Positions 1-7,759 are shown, numbered from the stretch's first letter. The stretch is 64,000 nt of DNA from RGIG6375 sp964472725 (GCA_964472725.1 CAYYLZ010000007.1:3141-67140), one strand, 5' to 3'. Notes: a model not told the origin generated them from the letters alone. Numbers and translations: made by a program.

Positions 1-161
1 ATCGATATAAACGCCATATTTACCGCGTCTTCCGCGTCCTCGTCATTGCCAAGTATCTCCTTAGCGCAGCGGAACATCAGATTTTTATATTTTTCATATA
101 CGCGCTCAAATTTCGCGTGCTCCCGCTCATCAGGTATCATTTGCAAATATATCGCCAGCAA
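1..161 (-). CDS. RNA polymerase sigma-70 family factor (5' part, runs off window)
   Basis: Only the first 53 codons lie inside the window. Read on the minus strand from a TTG codon at 161-159, the protein begins MLAIYLQMIPDEREHAKF and continues with FERVYEKYKNLMFRCAKEI and EDAEDAVNMAFI. That is the region 2.1-2.2 core-binding helix pair of small Firmicute sigma-70 factors ('YxxLM..A..IL.....AEDAV..AF'). The TTG was chosen because GGGAGG lies 8 nt upstream, while the internal ATG (140-138) has no ribosome binding site and would remove conserved residues. The rest, including region 4, is missing. Which regulon it serves cannot be told; ECF-like stress or sporulation-linked use is common for this type. 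The identification rests on the family motif. Confidence 0.75.
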   Translation of the reverse strand, partial: MLAIYLQMIPDEREHAKFERVYEKYKNLMFRCAKEILGNDEDAEDAVNMAFIS

Positions 162-239
162 AGAATACACCCTCCCGCAAAAAATATTATCACTTGCCGC
201 CGACAAGCAGCAAACAAGACCGCTCAGTAAAGACAAATT

Positions 240-283
240 ATGCTCTATTGGCAATAGAGCATAAGACAGGGTACCCTGTCTTA
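240..283. repeat. Two adjacent perfect palindromes upstream of the sigma factor gene
   Basis: Positions 240-262 form an inverted repeat with 11-bp arms (ATGCTCTATTG / CAATAGAGCAT) around one G. Positions 262-283 form an uninterrupted 22-bp palindrome centred on GGTACC with half-site TAAGACAGGGT. The two abut 80-120 bp before the sigma-factor start. They could be operators, or cruciform or hairpin elements in the leader; neither is followed by a clear T-tract. Confidence 0.6.
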
Positions 284-332
284 AAAATTGTAGTTTTAAG
301 CTTCATTATAGTTACACACAAAAATCCAGTAA

Positions 333-526
333 AGTAAATTCAAAACATTAGCCAACGAAAAAATAATCCAGACATGGGTTTGCCTGGACAAAGAACTCTG
401 TATGGTGTATCATAAAAATCGTTGCAACACAAGGGTTTTTATCGCTTACATTAAGCGCGCTGAACAGTATCGCGCATTGAAAAGCGAGCTTTGGAGAAGC
501 TGAAAGCCGAATTGGAGAAGGCATAG
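333..526 (+). pseudogene. Degenerate small coding remnant with a frameshift
   Basis: An open frame without a start codon runs from just after a TAA at 330 (residues such as EKIIQTWVCLDKELCMVYHK, then FIAYIKRAEQYRALKSEL) and hits TGA at 501-503. Moving by one base near 491 gives a continuation LEKLKAELEKA ending at TAG 524-526, which completes a coiled-coil-like tail. The simplest reading is a small protein with a lost start and a one-base indel near 491. I do not recognise the family. The 162-873 stretch otherwise holds only palindromes, a long hairpin (535-585) and the presumed promoter region of the GNAT gene at 874. Confidence 0.3.
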
Positions 527-534
527 GCAAAAAA

Positions 535-585
535 AGAACTGACCCTTGACCGTCTTACTTTTCTTGACAGTCAAGGGTCAGTTCT
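535..585. other. Long perfect hairpin (16-bp arms)
   Basis: AGAACTGACCCTTGAC (535-550) is exactly repeated in inverse orientation at 570-585 with a 19-nt loop containing CTTACTTTTCTT. It follows the broken coding remnant directly and may be its old transcription terminator. No long T-tract follows on the plus strand, but on the minus strand the hairpin is followed by TTTTTTTGCC, so it could end leftward transcription. Confidence 0.6.
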
Positions 586-873
586 CTGATATCTTGTTAT
601 CTAACATCCTTGGTTACCTCTCTTTCTTCAGAATGGCTGTTTACCTGTACATTGGTATCACCCTTTCTGGTTATAATATAGCACACTGTGCCGTTTTTTG
701 CAACGGATAATACACCATAATGTTGCAACAAAATCAGCTATAAAGTTTGGTTATAACACAGATTTGTAACAGAATTCGTCTTTTTGCCTTGACTGCAGGG
801 ACGAAATTTGGTATATTTGATATGTTGAGGGTCGCTGAAGGCGACCCTTGTATCTTATCCGGAGGTGGAGAAA

Positions 874-1431
874 ATGGACGTAAGGCTTACACGGGCAGGC
901 GGGCTGCGCCAATGGCTGAAAATACGCCGCCTTTACTGCATTTCCTTCCCCCGTGAAGAACGCAAGCCCTTCTCCGCAATTCTCGACATACACCGCAACG
1001 ACCGGGGCGACGTATGGTACTGCACCGTTGGCGGACGCTTCGCCGGCTTCGCTTCCACCGTAAGGGGCGGCGAGTTCGTTCTTGTGGACTATCTGGCGGT
1101 TTCCCCCGCCATGCGCGACGGCGGCATCGGCTCAGGCATACTGGGCGCGCTGCGGCGGCAGTATACCAACCGTCATCTCTTCCTCGAAATAGAGAGCGTA
1201 TGGGAGGACGTGCCCGACCGGGACGCCCGCCTGCGCCGCAAGGCCTTTTATCTCCGCAACGGCTTTACACCCATGAACCTGATGATATGGCTTTTCGGCG
1301 TGAAGATGGAGGTGCTGGGCATAGACTGCAAAATGGACTACGCGCAGTATCTCGATTTCTATACCATATACCTTTCTCCATGGACGGCAAAGCACATATC
1401 CGAAGATGTACACCCCGAGGCGGAAAAATAA
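874..1431 (+). CDS. GNAT family N-acetyltransferase
   Basis: Predicted 185-residue acyltransferase of the GNAT fold. The acetyl-CoA signature is visible around residues 72-95 as VDYLAVSPAMRDGGIGSG followed by an LGALRRQY helix. The motif R/Q-x-x-G-x-G/A appears as DGGIGSG. The C-terminal half carries FYLRNGFTPM, the usual beta6-beta7 segment near the acceptor site. The ATG at 874 lies 8 nt after GGAGG; a GTG three codons earlier overlaps that site and is less likely. The acceptor substrate cannot be assigned. The gene stands alone between the palindromic region and a terminator at 1540. Confidence 0.8.
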   Translation: MDVRLTRAGGLRQWLKIRRLYCISFPREERKPFSAILDIHRNDRGDVWYCTVGGRFAGFASTVRGGEFVLVDYLAVSPAMRDGGIGSGILGALRRQYTNRHLFLEIESVWEDVPDRDARLRRKAFYLRNGFTPMNLMIWLFGVKMEVLGIDCKMDYAQYLDFYTIYLSPWTAKHISEDVHPEAEK

Positions 1432-1539
1432 TTTATACATATTAATGACCGAAGGTCGCACCCTTTGACAAGGGAGGAAATAAATTGTCAATACCATAGC
1501 CTGAACGCTACATGTGCACCATAATTTTTACATACATCA

Positions 1540-1577
1540 AGGGCGACGCAGCATCGGCTGCGCCGCCCTCTTTTTTA
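1540..1577 (+). terminator. Rho-independent terminator after GNAT gene
   Basis: AGGGCGaCGCAGC / GCTGCGcCGCCCT stem (1540-1569) with ATCG loop, followed by CTTTTTT. It lies 108 bp past the GNAT stop and overlaps the last codons of the convergent LysR gene. Confidence 0.75.
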
Positions 1578-2459
1578 CGCTTTTGCATATTCCCCTATAA
1601 ACTCCAGCACACAGTCTTTCAGCTTGCGTATGCTGTCGGTTTCTTTTCTGCGCACGTGGGTGCCCATTCCAAGCTCACGGATTGCAGCGGGACTTATGGG
1701 CACGCACAGCACGTCGTCCGTTCTGCCGCGTATCATCAGCTCTGTCATCATAGACACACCCAGTCCGCGCCCCACCATGCGGATAACGGTCTCATCGTCC
1801 ACACGGCATATCTGCGAATTCAGCCGCACGCCCGCAGGCTCAATGACCGCCTTGACGTCTATATCAAATCTTCCGTAGGGCATCAGGAATTCCTGCCCCT
1901 CGAATTCCTCCAGCGGAAACGACTTCCGCTCCCCTATAGGATAGCTTTTGGGCAGGATAGCGTACATCTTCTCATTATAAAGAGGTATCCAATCGCAGCT
2001 GCCGTAGCTCTGCCGGCTGGCGAAGATAACGTCGGTTTCGCCGCCCTCCAGCAGTTCAAATGGCTCAAGGGCGTGGTCAACCATGCGGAGGTCAACGTTG
2101 ACCTCCGGGCACAGGCGCTTGAAGCGATAAAGTATCTCCGGCATCCAGTGCATTGCTATGCTGGAATAGGCCGCAATGCGTATTACCTCCGTTTTCTTCT
2201 CGGCGATAATGCGTATCTGATTTTCCAAATTGGCGTTGGCCTGCAGGAACTCCCGTATGGCGGGCATAAGCTGCGCCCCCTGCGCCGTGAGCTGGATACC
2301 GTTATGATTGCGCTGCAGCAGCGGAAAGCCTATCTCCTTTTCCAGCGCATCCATCATGTGGGTAAGGCCCGATTGGGTATAGCCCACCACCTCGGACGCC
2401 TTGGTGAAGCTGCCCAGATCTGCCGCCGTCATAAATATTTCAAGCTTTTTGCTGTTCAC
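1575..2459 (-). CDS. LysR family transcriptional regulator
   Basis: 294-residue LysR-type regulator. It has an N-terminal winged helix-turn-helix (residues 1-60, NSKKLEIFMTAADLGSFTKA then VGYTQSGLTHMM) and a periplasmic-binding-like effector domain for the remainder. The GTG at 2459 is preferred because GGAGG sits 9 nt upstream; an in-frame ATG seven codons earlier has no ribosome binding site. It is transcribed divergently from the BrnQ gene with about 119 bp between starts, the usual LysR arrangement, so control of branched-chain amino acid uptake is a reasonable inference. The effector is unknown. Confidence 0.9.
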   Translation of the reverse strand: MNSKKLEIFMTAADLGSFTKASEVVGYTQSGLTHMMDALEKEIGFPLLQRNHNGIQLTAQGAQLMPAIREFLQANANLENQIRIIAEKKTEVIRIAAYSSIAMHWMPEILYRFKRLCPEVNVDLRMVDHALEPFELLEGGETDVIFASRQSYGSCDWIPLYNEKMYAILPKSYPIGERKSFPLEEFEGQEFLMPYGRFDIDVKAVIEPAGVRLNSQICRVDDETVIRMVGRGLGVSMMTELMIRGRTDDVLCVPISPAAIRELGMGTHVRRKETDSIRKLKDCVLEFIGEYAKA

Positions 2460-2578
2460 TCTCCCGCTCCTCCATTCCATATCTATTACGTTTTCTCATA
2501 CCCCTATTATAAACAGGCGTTTCACAGATTGCAAGAGCGGTGGTAAAATAACATCAAACAACAGGAGGGTGAAACTGC

Positions 2579-3931
2579 ATGAAAAAACGACTTGACCTCA
2601 AGCAGAGAATACTTGTCGCCACAACGCTGTTCGGCATGTTCTTCGGAGCGGGAAATCTGATTTTCCCCGTACACCTCGGTCAGCTTGCCGGACGCAACGT
2701 TATTCCGGCAATGATCGGCTTCGTAATCACCGCCGTGGGAATTCCAATTCTCGGCGTTGCCGCCATCGGCAGTACTCATTCCGACGGTCTGCAGGCGCTG
2801 GCGAACAAGGTCGGCAAACGCTACGGCTATGTCCTCACCTGCCTGCTGTACCTTACCATCGGCCCCTTCTTCGCCATTCCCAGATGCGCCACCACTTCCT
2901 TTTCCACGGGCATCGCGCCCATGCTTGGGGGTAATATCCCCGAGGCTCCTATACTGCTGATATTCTCTCTCATTTTCTTTGCCCTCGTTCTCTTCTTCTC
3001 ACTGCGTCCCGCCAACATTACGGTATGGATAGGCAAGATAATCAATCCCCTGTTCCTGCTTTTCTTCGCAATACTTGTCATCGCGGCGCTGATTTCGCCC
3101 GGCGCAAGGGTATCAACGGTCGAGCCCGCCGAGGCCTATCGCAGCGGCGCGCTGTTCTCCGCTTTCATCGAGGGCTACGGAACCATGGATGCCATTGCGG
3201 GACTTGCTTTCGGCATTGTTGTTATCGACATTATCCGCTCCATGGGCGTTACGGACGACTCCGCCGTTGCCAAGGACGTGCTTCACTCCGGCGTGCTGAC
3301 CGGTCTCCTCATGTCCGTGATATACATCGCCACTATTCTCATGGGTGCCCAGTCCCGTGGTCTGTTTGAAACCTCCGAAAACGGCGGAATTGCGCTGGCG
3401 CAGATATCCGGGCACTATCTCGGAGCCTTCGGCAGCATTGTTCTCGCCGTCACCATCACCTGCGCCTGTTTGAAAACCTCCATCGGCCTCGTCACCAGCT
3501 GCGCAGACGCATTCGCGAGAATGTTCCCCAAGAGCTGTTCCTACAGAACGTGGGCCATCATCTTTACCGTCTTTTCCTTCTGCGTTTCCAATTTCGGATT
3601 ATCGAGAATTATTGATTATTCCCTCCCCGTCCTGATGTTCCTCTATCCCCTTTCCATCACGCTTATACTGCTGGCGCTGTGCGGAAAGCTCTTTTCCCAC
3701 GACAGAGCCGTATACGTAAGCGTTACGGTTTTCACCTGCATTGCCGCTCTGTTTGATTTTATCAAGACCCTGCCTGCCGGTCTGCAGACTGCCCTGCACC
3801 TTGACGCGGTTGTTGATTTGGCGGGTAATGTGCTGCCCTTCTTCGATTTGAACCTTGGCTGGGTGGTGCCTGCAGTCATAGGTTTTGTAATTGGACTTAT
3901 CATTCACCTTACACGTAAGGAAAAGGCGTAA
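2579..3931 (+). CDS. brnQ: Branched-chain amino acid:cation symporter (LIVCS/BrnQ)
   Basis: 450-residue polytopic membrane protein of the LIVCS family. It opens with QRILVATTLFGMFFGAGNL IFP, the diagnostic BrnQ N-terminal helix, followed by about twelve hydrophobic segments. It imports leucine, isoleucine and valine with Na+ or H+. The start ATG is preceded by AGGAGGGTGAAACTGC. Length matches the family. It is paired with the divergent LysR gene and ended by a hairpin at 3979. Assignment to the family is secure; substrate preference among branched-chain amino acids is not visible. Confidence 0.93.
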   Translation: MKKRLDLKQRILVATTLFGMFFGAGNLIFPVHLGQLAGRNVIPAMIGFVITAVGIPILGVAAIGSTHSDGLQALANKVGKRYGYVLTCLLYLTIGPFFAIPRCATTSFSTGIAPMLGGNIPEAPILLIFSLIFFALVLFFSLRPANITVWIGKIINPLFLLFFAILVIAALISPGARVSTVEPAEAYRSGALFSAFIEGYGTMDAIAGLAFGIVVIDIIRSMGVTDDSAVAKDVLHSGVLTGLLMSVIYIATILMGAQSRGLFETSENGGIALAQISGHYLGAFGSIVLAVTITCACLKTSIGLVTSCADAFARMFPKSCSYRTWAIIFTVFSFCVSNFGLSRIIDYSLPVLMFLYPLSITLILLALCGKLFSHDRAVYVSVTVFTCIAALFDFIKTLPAGLQTALHLDAVVDLAGNVLPFFDLNLGWVVPAVIGFVIGLIIHLTRKEKA

Positions 3932-3978
3932 AGACTTTTCTCCCCCATGAGTGTCTCATAGCGACTTATTAAAATTAC

Positions 3979-4008
3979 AACTCCCGAATTCGTGCGAATT
4001 CGGGAGTT
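3979..4008 (+). terminator. Hairpin terminator after brnQ
   Basis: AACTCCCGAATTCG (3979-3992) and CGAATTCGGGAGTT (3995-4008) form a 14-bp perfect stem with a 2-nt centre, followed by a modest TTTCTTCTATGTTT tract. Confidence 0.65.
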
Positions 4009-4031
4009 TCTTCTATGTTTTCGTAGAAAAT

Positions 4032-4128
4032 GCTTCATAGGCGAAGCCGCTTCATGCACTGTCAGGTGCACTTCATGGATTTGCGAAGCAAATCTACTTC
4101 ATTGCGCATTGGGTATATCCCAATGCGC
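4032..4128. repeat. Array of four hairpins joined by CTTCAT linkers
   Basis: Consecutive inverted repeats with unrelated arm sequences: GCTTC/GAAGC (4032-4047), TGCAC/GTGCA (4055-4070), GATTTGC/GCAAATC (4078-4094) and GCGCATTGGG/CCCAATGCGC (4104-4128). The linkers repeat [AG]CTTCAT. Conserved linkers between variable palindromes suggest a dispersed Firmicute repeat family rather than an ordinary terminator. It fills the 218-bp gap between brnQ and the convergent dehydrogenase gene. Confidence 0.65.
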
Positions 4129-4149
4129 TAATGCGTCGGGGGTTTTCGT

Positions 4150-5142
4150 TTACAGCAAATTCTTGCGAAGCTCCTCGCCGGACTTGGGCGAATAGTAAGC
4201 GGGGGGAACATCGAAAATAGTCTTGCAGCCGGTCATTCCGACGGCGTTCATCTTATACACCGCGCGGGCGCAGCAAACGAGCACGCTGGAGGTGAATTCG
4301 GGATTGGAGTCCAGCTTCAGAGCGTACTCCATCATCTGCTTGGTCTCGCCCTTTTCGCCGGTAACGCCGGTACGGATCACGAAGCCGCCGTGAGGCATGC
4401 CGCCATGCTCCCGCTCCAGCTCCTCGGCGGAGATGAAGTTGACGGTGGTATCGTAATCGGCGAAGTAATTGGGCATATTCTTTATCTCTTCTTCAATGCG
4501 AGCCTTATCCGTGCCGGGCTCGGCAACAACGAAGCACTCGCGGGTATGCTTCTCGCGAGTGGTCAGTTCGGGATTCTCGCCGCTGCGCACGCGCTCAAGC
4601 GCCTCGGCAACGGGTACGGTATACTGCTTTGCGCCCGCTACGCCCTCAATACGCCTTACCGCGTCGGAGTGACCTTGGCTTACGCCCTTGCCCCAGAAGG
4701 TGTAATCGTGTCCGTCTGGCAGCACACAGTTGCCCAGCAGGCGCTGGAGACTGAACAGACCGGGATCCCAGCCTGCGGAAATAAGGGCGGTCTTGCCGCT
4801 CTCCGCCGCGCTCTTGTCCACGGCGGCGAAATGCTCGGGAATTTTGGCGTGGGTATCGAAGCTGTCAACTATATTGAAATACTTTGCGTACTCGGGGCTC
4901 TGCACGGGCAGATCGGTGGCGCTGCCGCCGCAGAGAATAAGTACGTCGATATCGTCCTTCATTTCTATGGCCTTGCTTACATTATATACAGGCACGGTGG
5001 GGGTCAGGGTCTTGAGTGCGGAGGGATCGCGGCGGGTAAAAAACGCCGTCAGCTCCATGTCGGGGTTCTGACGGATAGCCAGCTCCACACCTCTGCCCAG
5101 GTTTCCGTAGCCGAGAATTGCAATTCTGATGCGCTCGCTCAT
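4150..5142 (-). CDS. ddh: meso-diaminopimelate D-dehydrogenase
   Basis: 330-residue NADP-dependent enzyme catalysing reversible oxidative deamination of meso-2,6-diaminopimelate to tetrahydrodipicolinate, the one-step dehydrogenase branch of lysine/DAP synthesis. The N-terminal Rossmann motif is IAILGYGNLGRG (residues 6-17), and DAPDH-specific stretches include LISAGWDPGLFSLQR, FWGKGVSQGHSDAVRRI and GFVIRTG. Length equals characterised DAPDHs. The ATG at 5142 is placed 9 nt after AAAGGA; an ATG three codons earlier is also possible. It is a single-gene unit, divergent from the acetyltransferase pair at 5342. Confidence 0.95.
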   Translation of the reverse strand: MSERIRIAILGYGNLGRGVELAIRQNPDMELTAFFTRRDPSALKTLTPTVPVYNVSKAIEMKDDIDVLILCGGSATDLPVQSPEYAKYFNIVDSFDTHAKIPEHFAAVDKSAAESGKTALISAGWDPGLFSLQRLLGNCVLPDGHDYTFWGKGVSQGHSDAVRRIEGVAGAKQYTVPVAEALERVRSGENPELTTREKHTRECFVVAEPGTDKARIEEEIKNMPNYFADYDTTVNFISAEELEREHGGMPHGGFVIRTGVTGEKGETKQMMEYALKLDSNPEFTSSVLVCCARAVYKMNAVGMTGCKTIFDVPPAYYSPKSGEELRKNLL

Positions 5143-5299
5143 GTGTATCATCCTTTCGCTGAAAACTTTTGCAATTTAGTGTAGCACAAAAGCGTGGGTT
5201 TTACAATCTTTATTTTGACGTTTCTGTGTTGAATTTCCTCTACTCGCTTTATATATGTTGCGTCAGTGAACAGCGAGTGGTAAAATGGCATAGAAAGGG

Positions 5300-5340
5300 G
5301 CGAATAGTGCGAAAAATCACACTATCGCATGGAGGATTTT
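5300..5340 (+). promoter_or_regulatory. Hairpin abutting the ribosome binding site of the ElaA-type gene
   Basis: GCG-ATAGTG (5300-5309) pairs with CACTAT-CGC (5320-5328), immediately followed by ATGGAGGATTTTT and the start codon. The same ending, CGCATGGAGGATT, and a similar TAGTGnGA..TCACACTA hairpin occur in the leaders before 18346 and 57639. A translational control role is inferred. Confidence 0.45.
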
Positions 5341-5341
5341 T

Positions 5342-5779
5342 ATGGAACTGACCGTCAAGAGATTTGAAGAGCTGAACACCGTCGAGCTTTACGAAATACT
5401 GAAGCTGCGGGTGGACGTATTCGTTGTGGAACAGAACTGCCCCTATCCCGAGCTGGACAACAAGGACAAAGCCGCCTGGCACGTTTATTTCCGAGAAAAC
5501 GGCGATATAACTGCCTATCTGCGTGTGCTCGACCCCGGTGTTTCCTTCGATACCGCCGCAATAGGCCGGGTAATCTCCACCCGCCGCCGCTGCGGACTTG
5601 GCACCAAGCTGATGCGTGAGGGTATCCGCGTTGCCCGCGAGCGCATGAACGCAGGCGCAATAAAAATCGAGGCGCAGACCTACGCCCGTGCGTTCTATGA
5701 ACAGCTTGGCTTCCGCCAGACCTCCGAGGAGTTCCTCGAGGACGGGATACCTCATATTGAAATGACTTTGGAGCTGTGA
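5342..5779 (+). CDS. ElaA-type GNAT acyltransferase
   Basis: 145-residue acyltransferase of the ElaA subfamily. It begins with the typical helix-strand pair FEELNTVELYEILKLRVDVF and FVVEQNCPYPELDNKDKAAWH, followed by the acyl-CoA loop RRRCGLGTKLM (about residues 80-90) and AQTYARAFYEQLGF. E. coli ElaA is the family reference; its substrate is unsettled. It is followed after 4 nt by a second, unrelated GNAT gene, so the two are probably co-transcribed. Start ATG follows GGAGG by 6 nt. Confidence 0.88.
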   Translation: MELTVKRFEELNTVELYEILKLRVDVFVVEQNCPYPELDNKDKAAWHVYFRENGDITAYLRVLDPGVSFDTAAIGRVISTRRRCGLGTKLMREGIRVARERMNAGAIKIEAQTYARAFYEQLGFRQTSEEFLEDGIPHIEMTLEL

Positions 5780-5783
5780 AACT

Positions 5784-6245
5784 ATGGAATTAAAGAGAGC
5801 TACCATTAAAGATTGCAAAACAATTTGGCAAATGCAAAGAGTTGCCTTTGCTGAATTATTGGAAAAATACCAAGACTTCGATACAAGTCCGGGTAATGAA
5901 CCCATATCCCGCATAGAGCAAAAGCTCCTGCACCCACATACATATTTTTACTATATTCTTGTTGACGATGTCACTGTTGGTGCGATAAGAGTTGTTGATG
6001 CAAAAGTTGGCGCTCGCAAAAGAATTGCGCCTATTTTCATCATGGCCGAACATAGAAACAAGGGTTACGCACAAGCGGCCATGCTTGAAGCTGAAAAAAT
6101 CCATGGAGGCGATAATTGGCAGTTGGATACTATTCTTCAAGAACCCGCTAATTGTTATCTATACGAAAAAATGGGGTATCACCAAACCGGAGAAACGGAA
6201 ATCATAAATGAAAAAATGACTATTGTGTACTACGAAAAGGGTTAG
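5784..6245 (+). CDS. GNAT family N-acetyltransferase, AT-rich
   Basis: 153-residue GNAT protein: MELKRATIKDCKTIWQMQ at the N-terminus, a central strand GAIRVVDAK, acetyl-CoA loop AEHRNKGYAQAAM (residues 90-102), then YLYEKMGYHQTGE near the C-terminus. Codon use is clearly richer in A/T than in the preceding gene and most neighbours, and a MITE-like repeat begins at the stop codon. Both fit recent acquisition. It is spaced 4 nt from the upstream acetyltransferase stop. Substrate unknown. Confidence 0.83.
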   Translation: MELKRATIKDCKTIWQMQRVAFAELLEKYQDFDTSPGNEPISRIEQKLLHPHTYFYYILVDDVTVGAIRVVDAKVGARKRIAPIFIMAEHRNKGYAQAAMLEAEKIHGGDNWQLDTILQEPANCYLYEKMGYHQTGETEIINEKMTIVYYEKG

Positions 6246-6412
6246 GCTTCCCCCTGGAGGGGAAGCTGGCGGCGGAGCCGACTGATGAGGGGAATCCGCG
6301 CAGCGGATAAGATATAATCTCGTCGCAGTTCGATACAAAGCTGCCTTCAACAGACCCTCATCCGTCAGCTTCGCTGACACCTTCTCCTCAAGGGAGAAGG
6401 CTATCCTTACGT
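6245..6412. repeat. MITE-like inverted-repeat element
   Basis: Left end GGCTTCCCCctggaGGGGAAGCTGGCGGCGGAGCCGACTGATGAGG; right end is its imperfect inverse (CCTCATCCGTCAGC TTCGCTGAC, then CCTTCTCCtcaaGGGAGAAGGCT). No coding capacity. A related but diverged element lies at about 53901-54087. These resemble short dispersed palindromic elements seen in many gut Firmicutes, probably mobilised in trans. Confidence 0.65.
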
Positions 6413-6462
6413 CATGGTTTTCCAAATTCAAAAGCGGCGCTCGATATGAGCGCCGCTTTGCC

Positions 6463-7059
6463 TTATTTATCAAAGGACGGATTGACTACATACACATTCT
6501 TCTGGTTGAGCTTTTCGGTGGCAAGTCTGAGTCCCTCGCCGAAGCGCTGGAAGTGGACTATCTCACGCTCGCGCAGGTAGCGGATAACGTTGTTTACGTC
6601 GGGGTCGTCGGAAAGACGCAGGATATTGTCGTAGGTGACGCGAGCCTTCTGCTCGGCAGCCATATCCTCGGTAAGGTCGGCGATAAGGTCGCCCTTCACC
6701 TGCATGCTTGCGGCAGTCCAGGGGAAGCCGGAGGCTGCGGTGGGATAAACTCCCGCGGTATGGTCTACGAAATAAGCGTCGAAACCCGCCGCTTTTATCT
6801 GTGATTCCGTAAGATTGCGGGTAAGCTGATGTACGATGGTGCCTATCATCTCGAGGTGACTGAGCTCCTCCGTGCCTATGTCGGTCAGGAGCCCTTTCAG
6901 CTCGTCGAAGGGCATGGAATAACGCTGGCTGAGATAGCGCAGCGAGGCGCCCAATTCACCGTCGGGACCGCCGTACTGACTGATTATGATGGCAGCCAGC
7001 CTGGGATTGGTATTTGTAATCTTTACCGGATACTGCAGCTTCTTTTCATATACAAACAT
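6463..7059 (-). CDS. cotJC: Spore coat / manganese catalase family protein CotJC
   Basis: 198-residue ferritin-like protein of the CotJC/manganese catalase family. It begins MFVYEKKLQYPVKI and has PRLAAIIISQYGGPDGELGA and the metal-ligand helices GTEELSHLEMIGTI (E..H) and AAEQKARVTYDNIL, ending REREIVHFQRFGE. In Bacillus CotJC is deposited in the spore coat and the fold carries a dimanganese centre, so a role in spore oxidative protection is likely. ATG 7059 follows GGAGG by 9 nt; upstream in-frame codons lack a site. The start overlaps the stop of the upstream cotJ gene by 1 nt (TAATG). Confidence 0.92.
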   Translation of the reverse strand: MFVYEKKLQYPVKITNTNPRLAAIIISQYGGPDGELGASLRYLSQRYSMPFDELKGLLTDIGTEELSHLEMIGTIVHQLTRNLTESQIKAAGFDAYFVDHTAGVYPTAASGFPWTAASMQVKGDLIADLTEDMAAEQKARVTYDNILRLSDDPDVNNVIRYLREREIVHFQRFGEGLRLATEKLNQKNVYVVNPSFDK

Positions 7060-7511
7060 TATTTCATACCTCCCCCGTATTCCCAGGGCCAGGGCGCGCA
7101 CAGCCAGGTATATTCCTCGCCGCCCGCCTGCATCTGTCTGATGGGCCCGTATTTTTCCACGTAACGTTTCTCGCCGGTCTTATACAACTCCACGTATCTG
7201 TTGAACAGCTCCAGCGCCTCGGCGTCGTCGCAGTGGGTGTCAAGATACAGCGCCAACTCATGAACTACAAAGCCCAGCGCCATCAGCTCGCCCAGCGGCG
7301 TATCCGGCGCGCCGGTCTGATTGACCACATTCTTCCAGGGAAGGTCAAGGCCGGGGAACAGAGTACCTCTCGCCAGTGCCTCGGCGGGCTTATACTGCGG
7401 GGTGCTCTCCTGCTGCATGGGCACGTAGGAAACGGCAAGAGGCGCGCATTCCGGCAGAGTTCCGCATTTATATCCACAATCATTATCGGGGTGATTGTTT
7501 GGCTTATTCAT
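7059..7511 (-). CDS. Fused CotJA-CotJB spore coat assembly protein
   Basis: 150 residues combining two proteins normally encoded separately. Residues 22-56 (PLAVSYVPMQQ, then ALARGTLFPGLDLPW) match CotJA. Residues 68-150 (TPLGELMALGFVVHELALYL, DAEALELFNRYVELYKTGE, then EYTWLCAPWPWEYGGG) match CotJB. There is no stop or start between them and the reading frame is continuous. CotJA and CotJB direct CotJC incorporation into the coat. The order cotJA-JB-JC is the standard operon, with a 1-nt overlap to cotJC. Upstream (7512-7785) the divergent region contains a promoter for the methyltransferase operon. Confidence 0.87.
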   Translation of the reverse strand: MNKPNNHPDNDCGYKCGTLPECAPLAVSYVPMQQESTPQYKPAEALARGTLFPGLDLPWKNVVNQTGAPDTPLGELMALGFVVHELALYLDTHCDDAEALELFNRYVELYKTGEKRYVEKYGPIRQMQAGGEEYTWLCAPWPWEYGGGMK

Positions 7512-7730
7512 TTAATTCCTCCTAACAAGAGCACCTTTCATGTGCTTTCAGAACATTCTATTCAATAATGCCCCCGTCGGTGCAAAAAAGCATTGACAAA
7601 AGCCTTGATTTTAGGTATTCTATGGACAAAGAATGCCTTTTTGCCGGCACAATTTAGCCCGAGAGTGCAGAAATCAGCCTCGAGCTGATGTTTTTGTGCG
7701 TTATTGTACGGAAAAAAGTCAATAAAAGTG

Positions 7731-7759
7731 TTGTTAAAGCAAGGACACTTTGTTATAAT
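7731..7759 (+). promoter_or_regulatory. Sigma-A type promoter of the corrinoid methyltransferase operon
   Basis: TTGTTA (7731-7736), 17-bp spacer, TATAAT (7754-7759), 26 bp before the ATG at 7786. AAAGGAAG precedes the start codon. No other gene-like content is seen in 7512-7730. Confidence 0.7.

Noticed and set aside
46..264. A plus-strand 72-codon frame at the left edge.
   Set aside because: It overlaps the convincing minus-strand sigma-factor start and runs across the palindromes.
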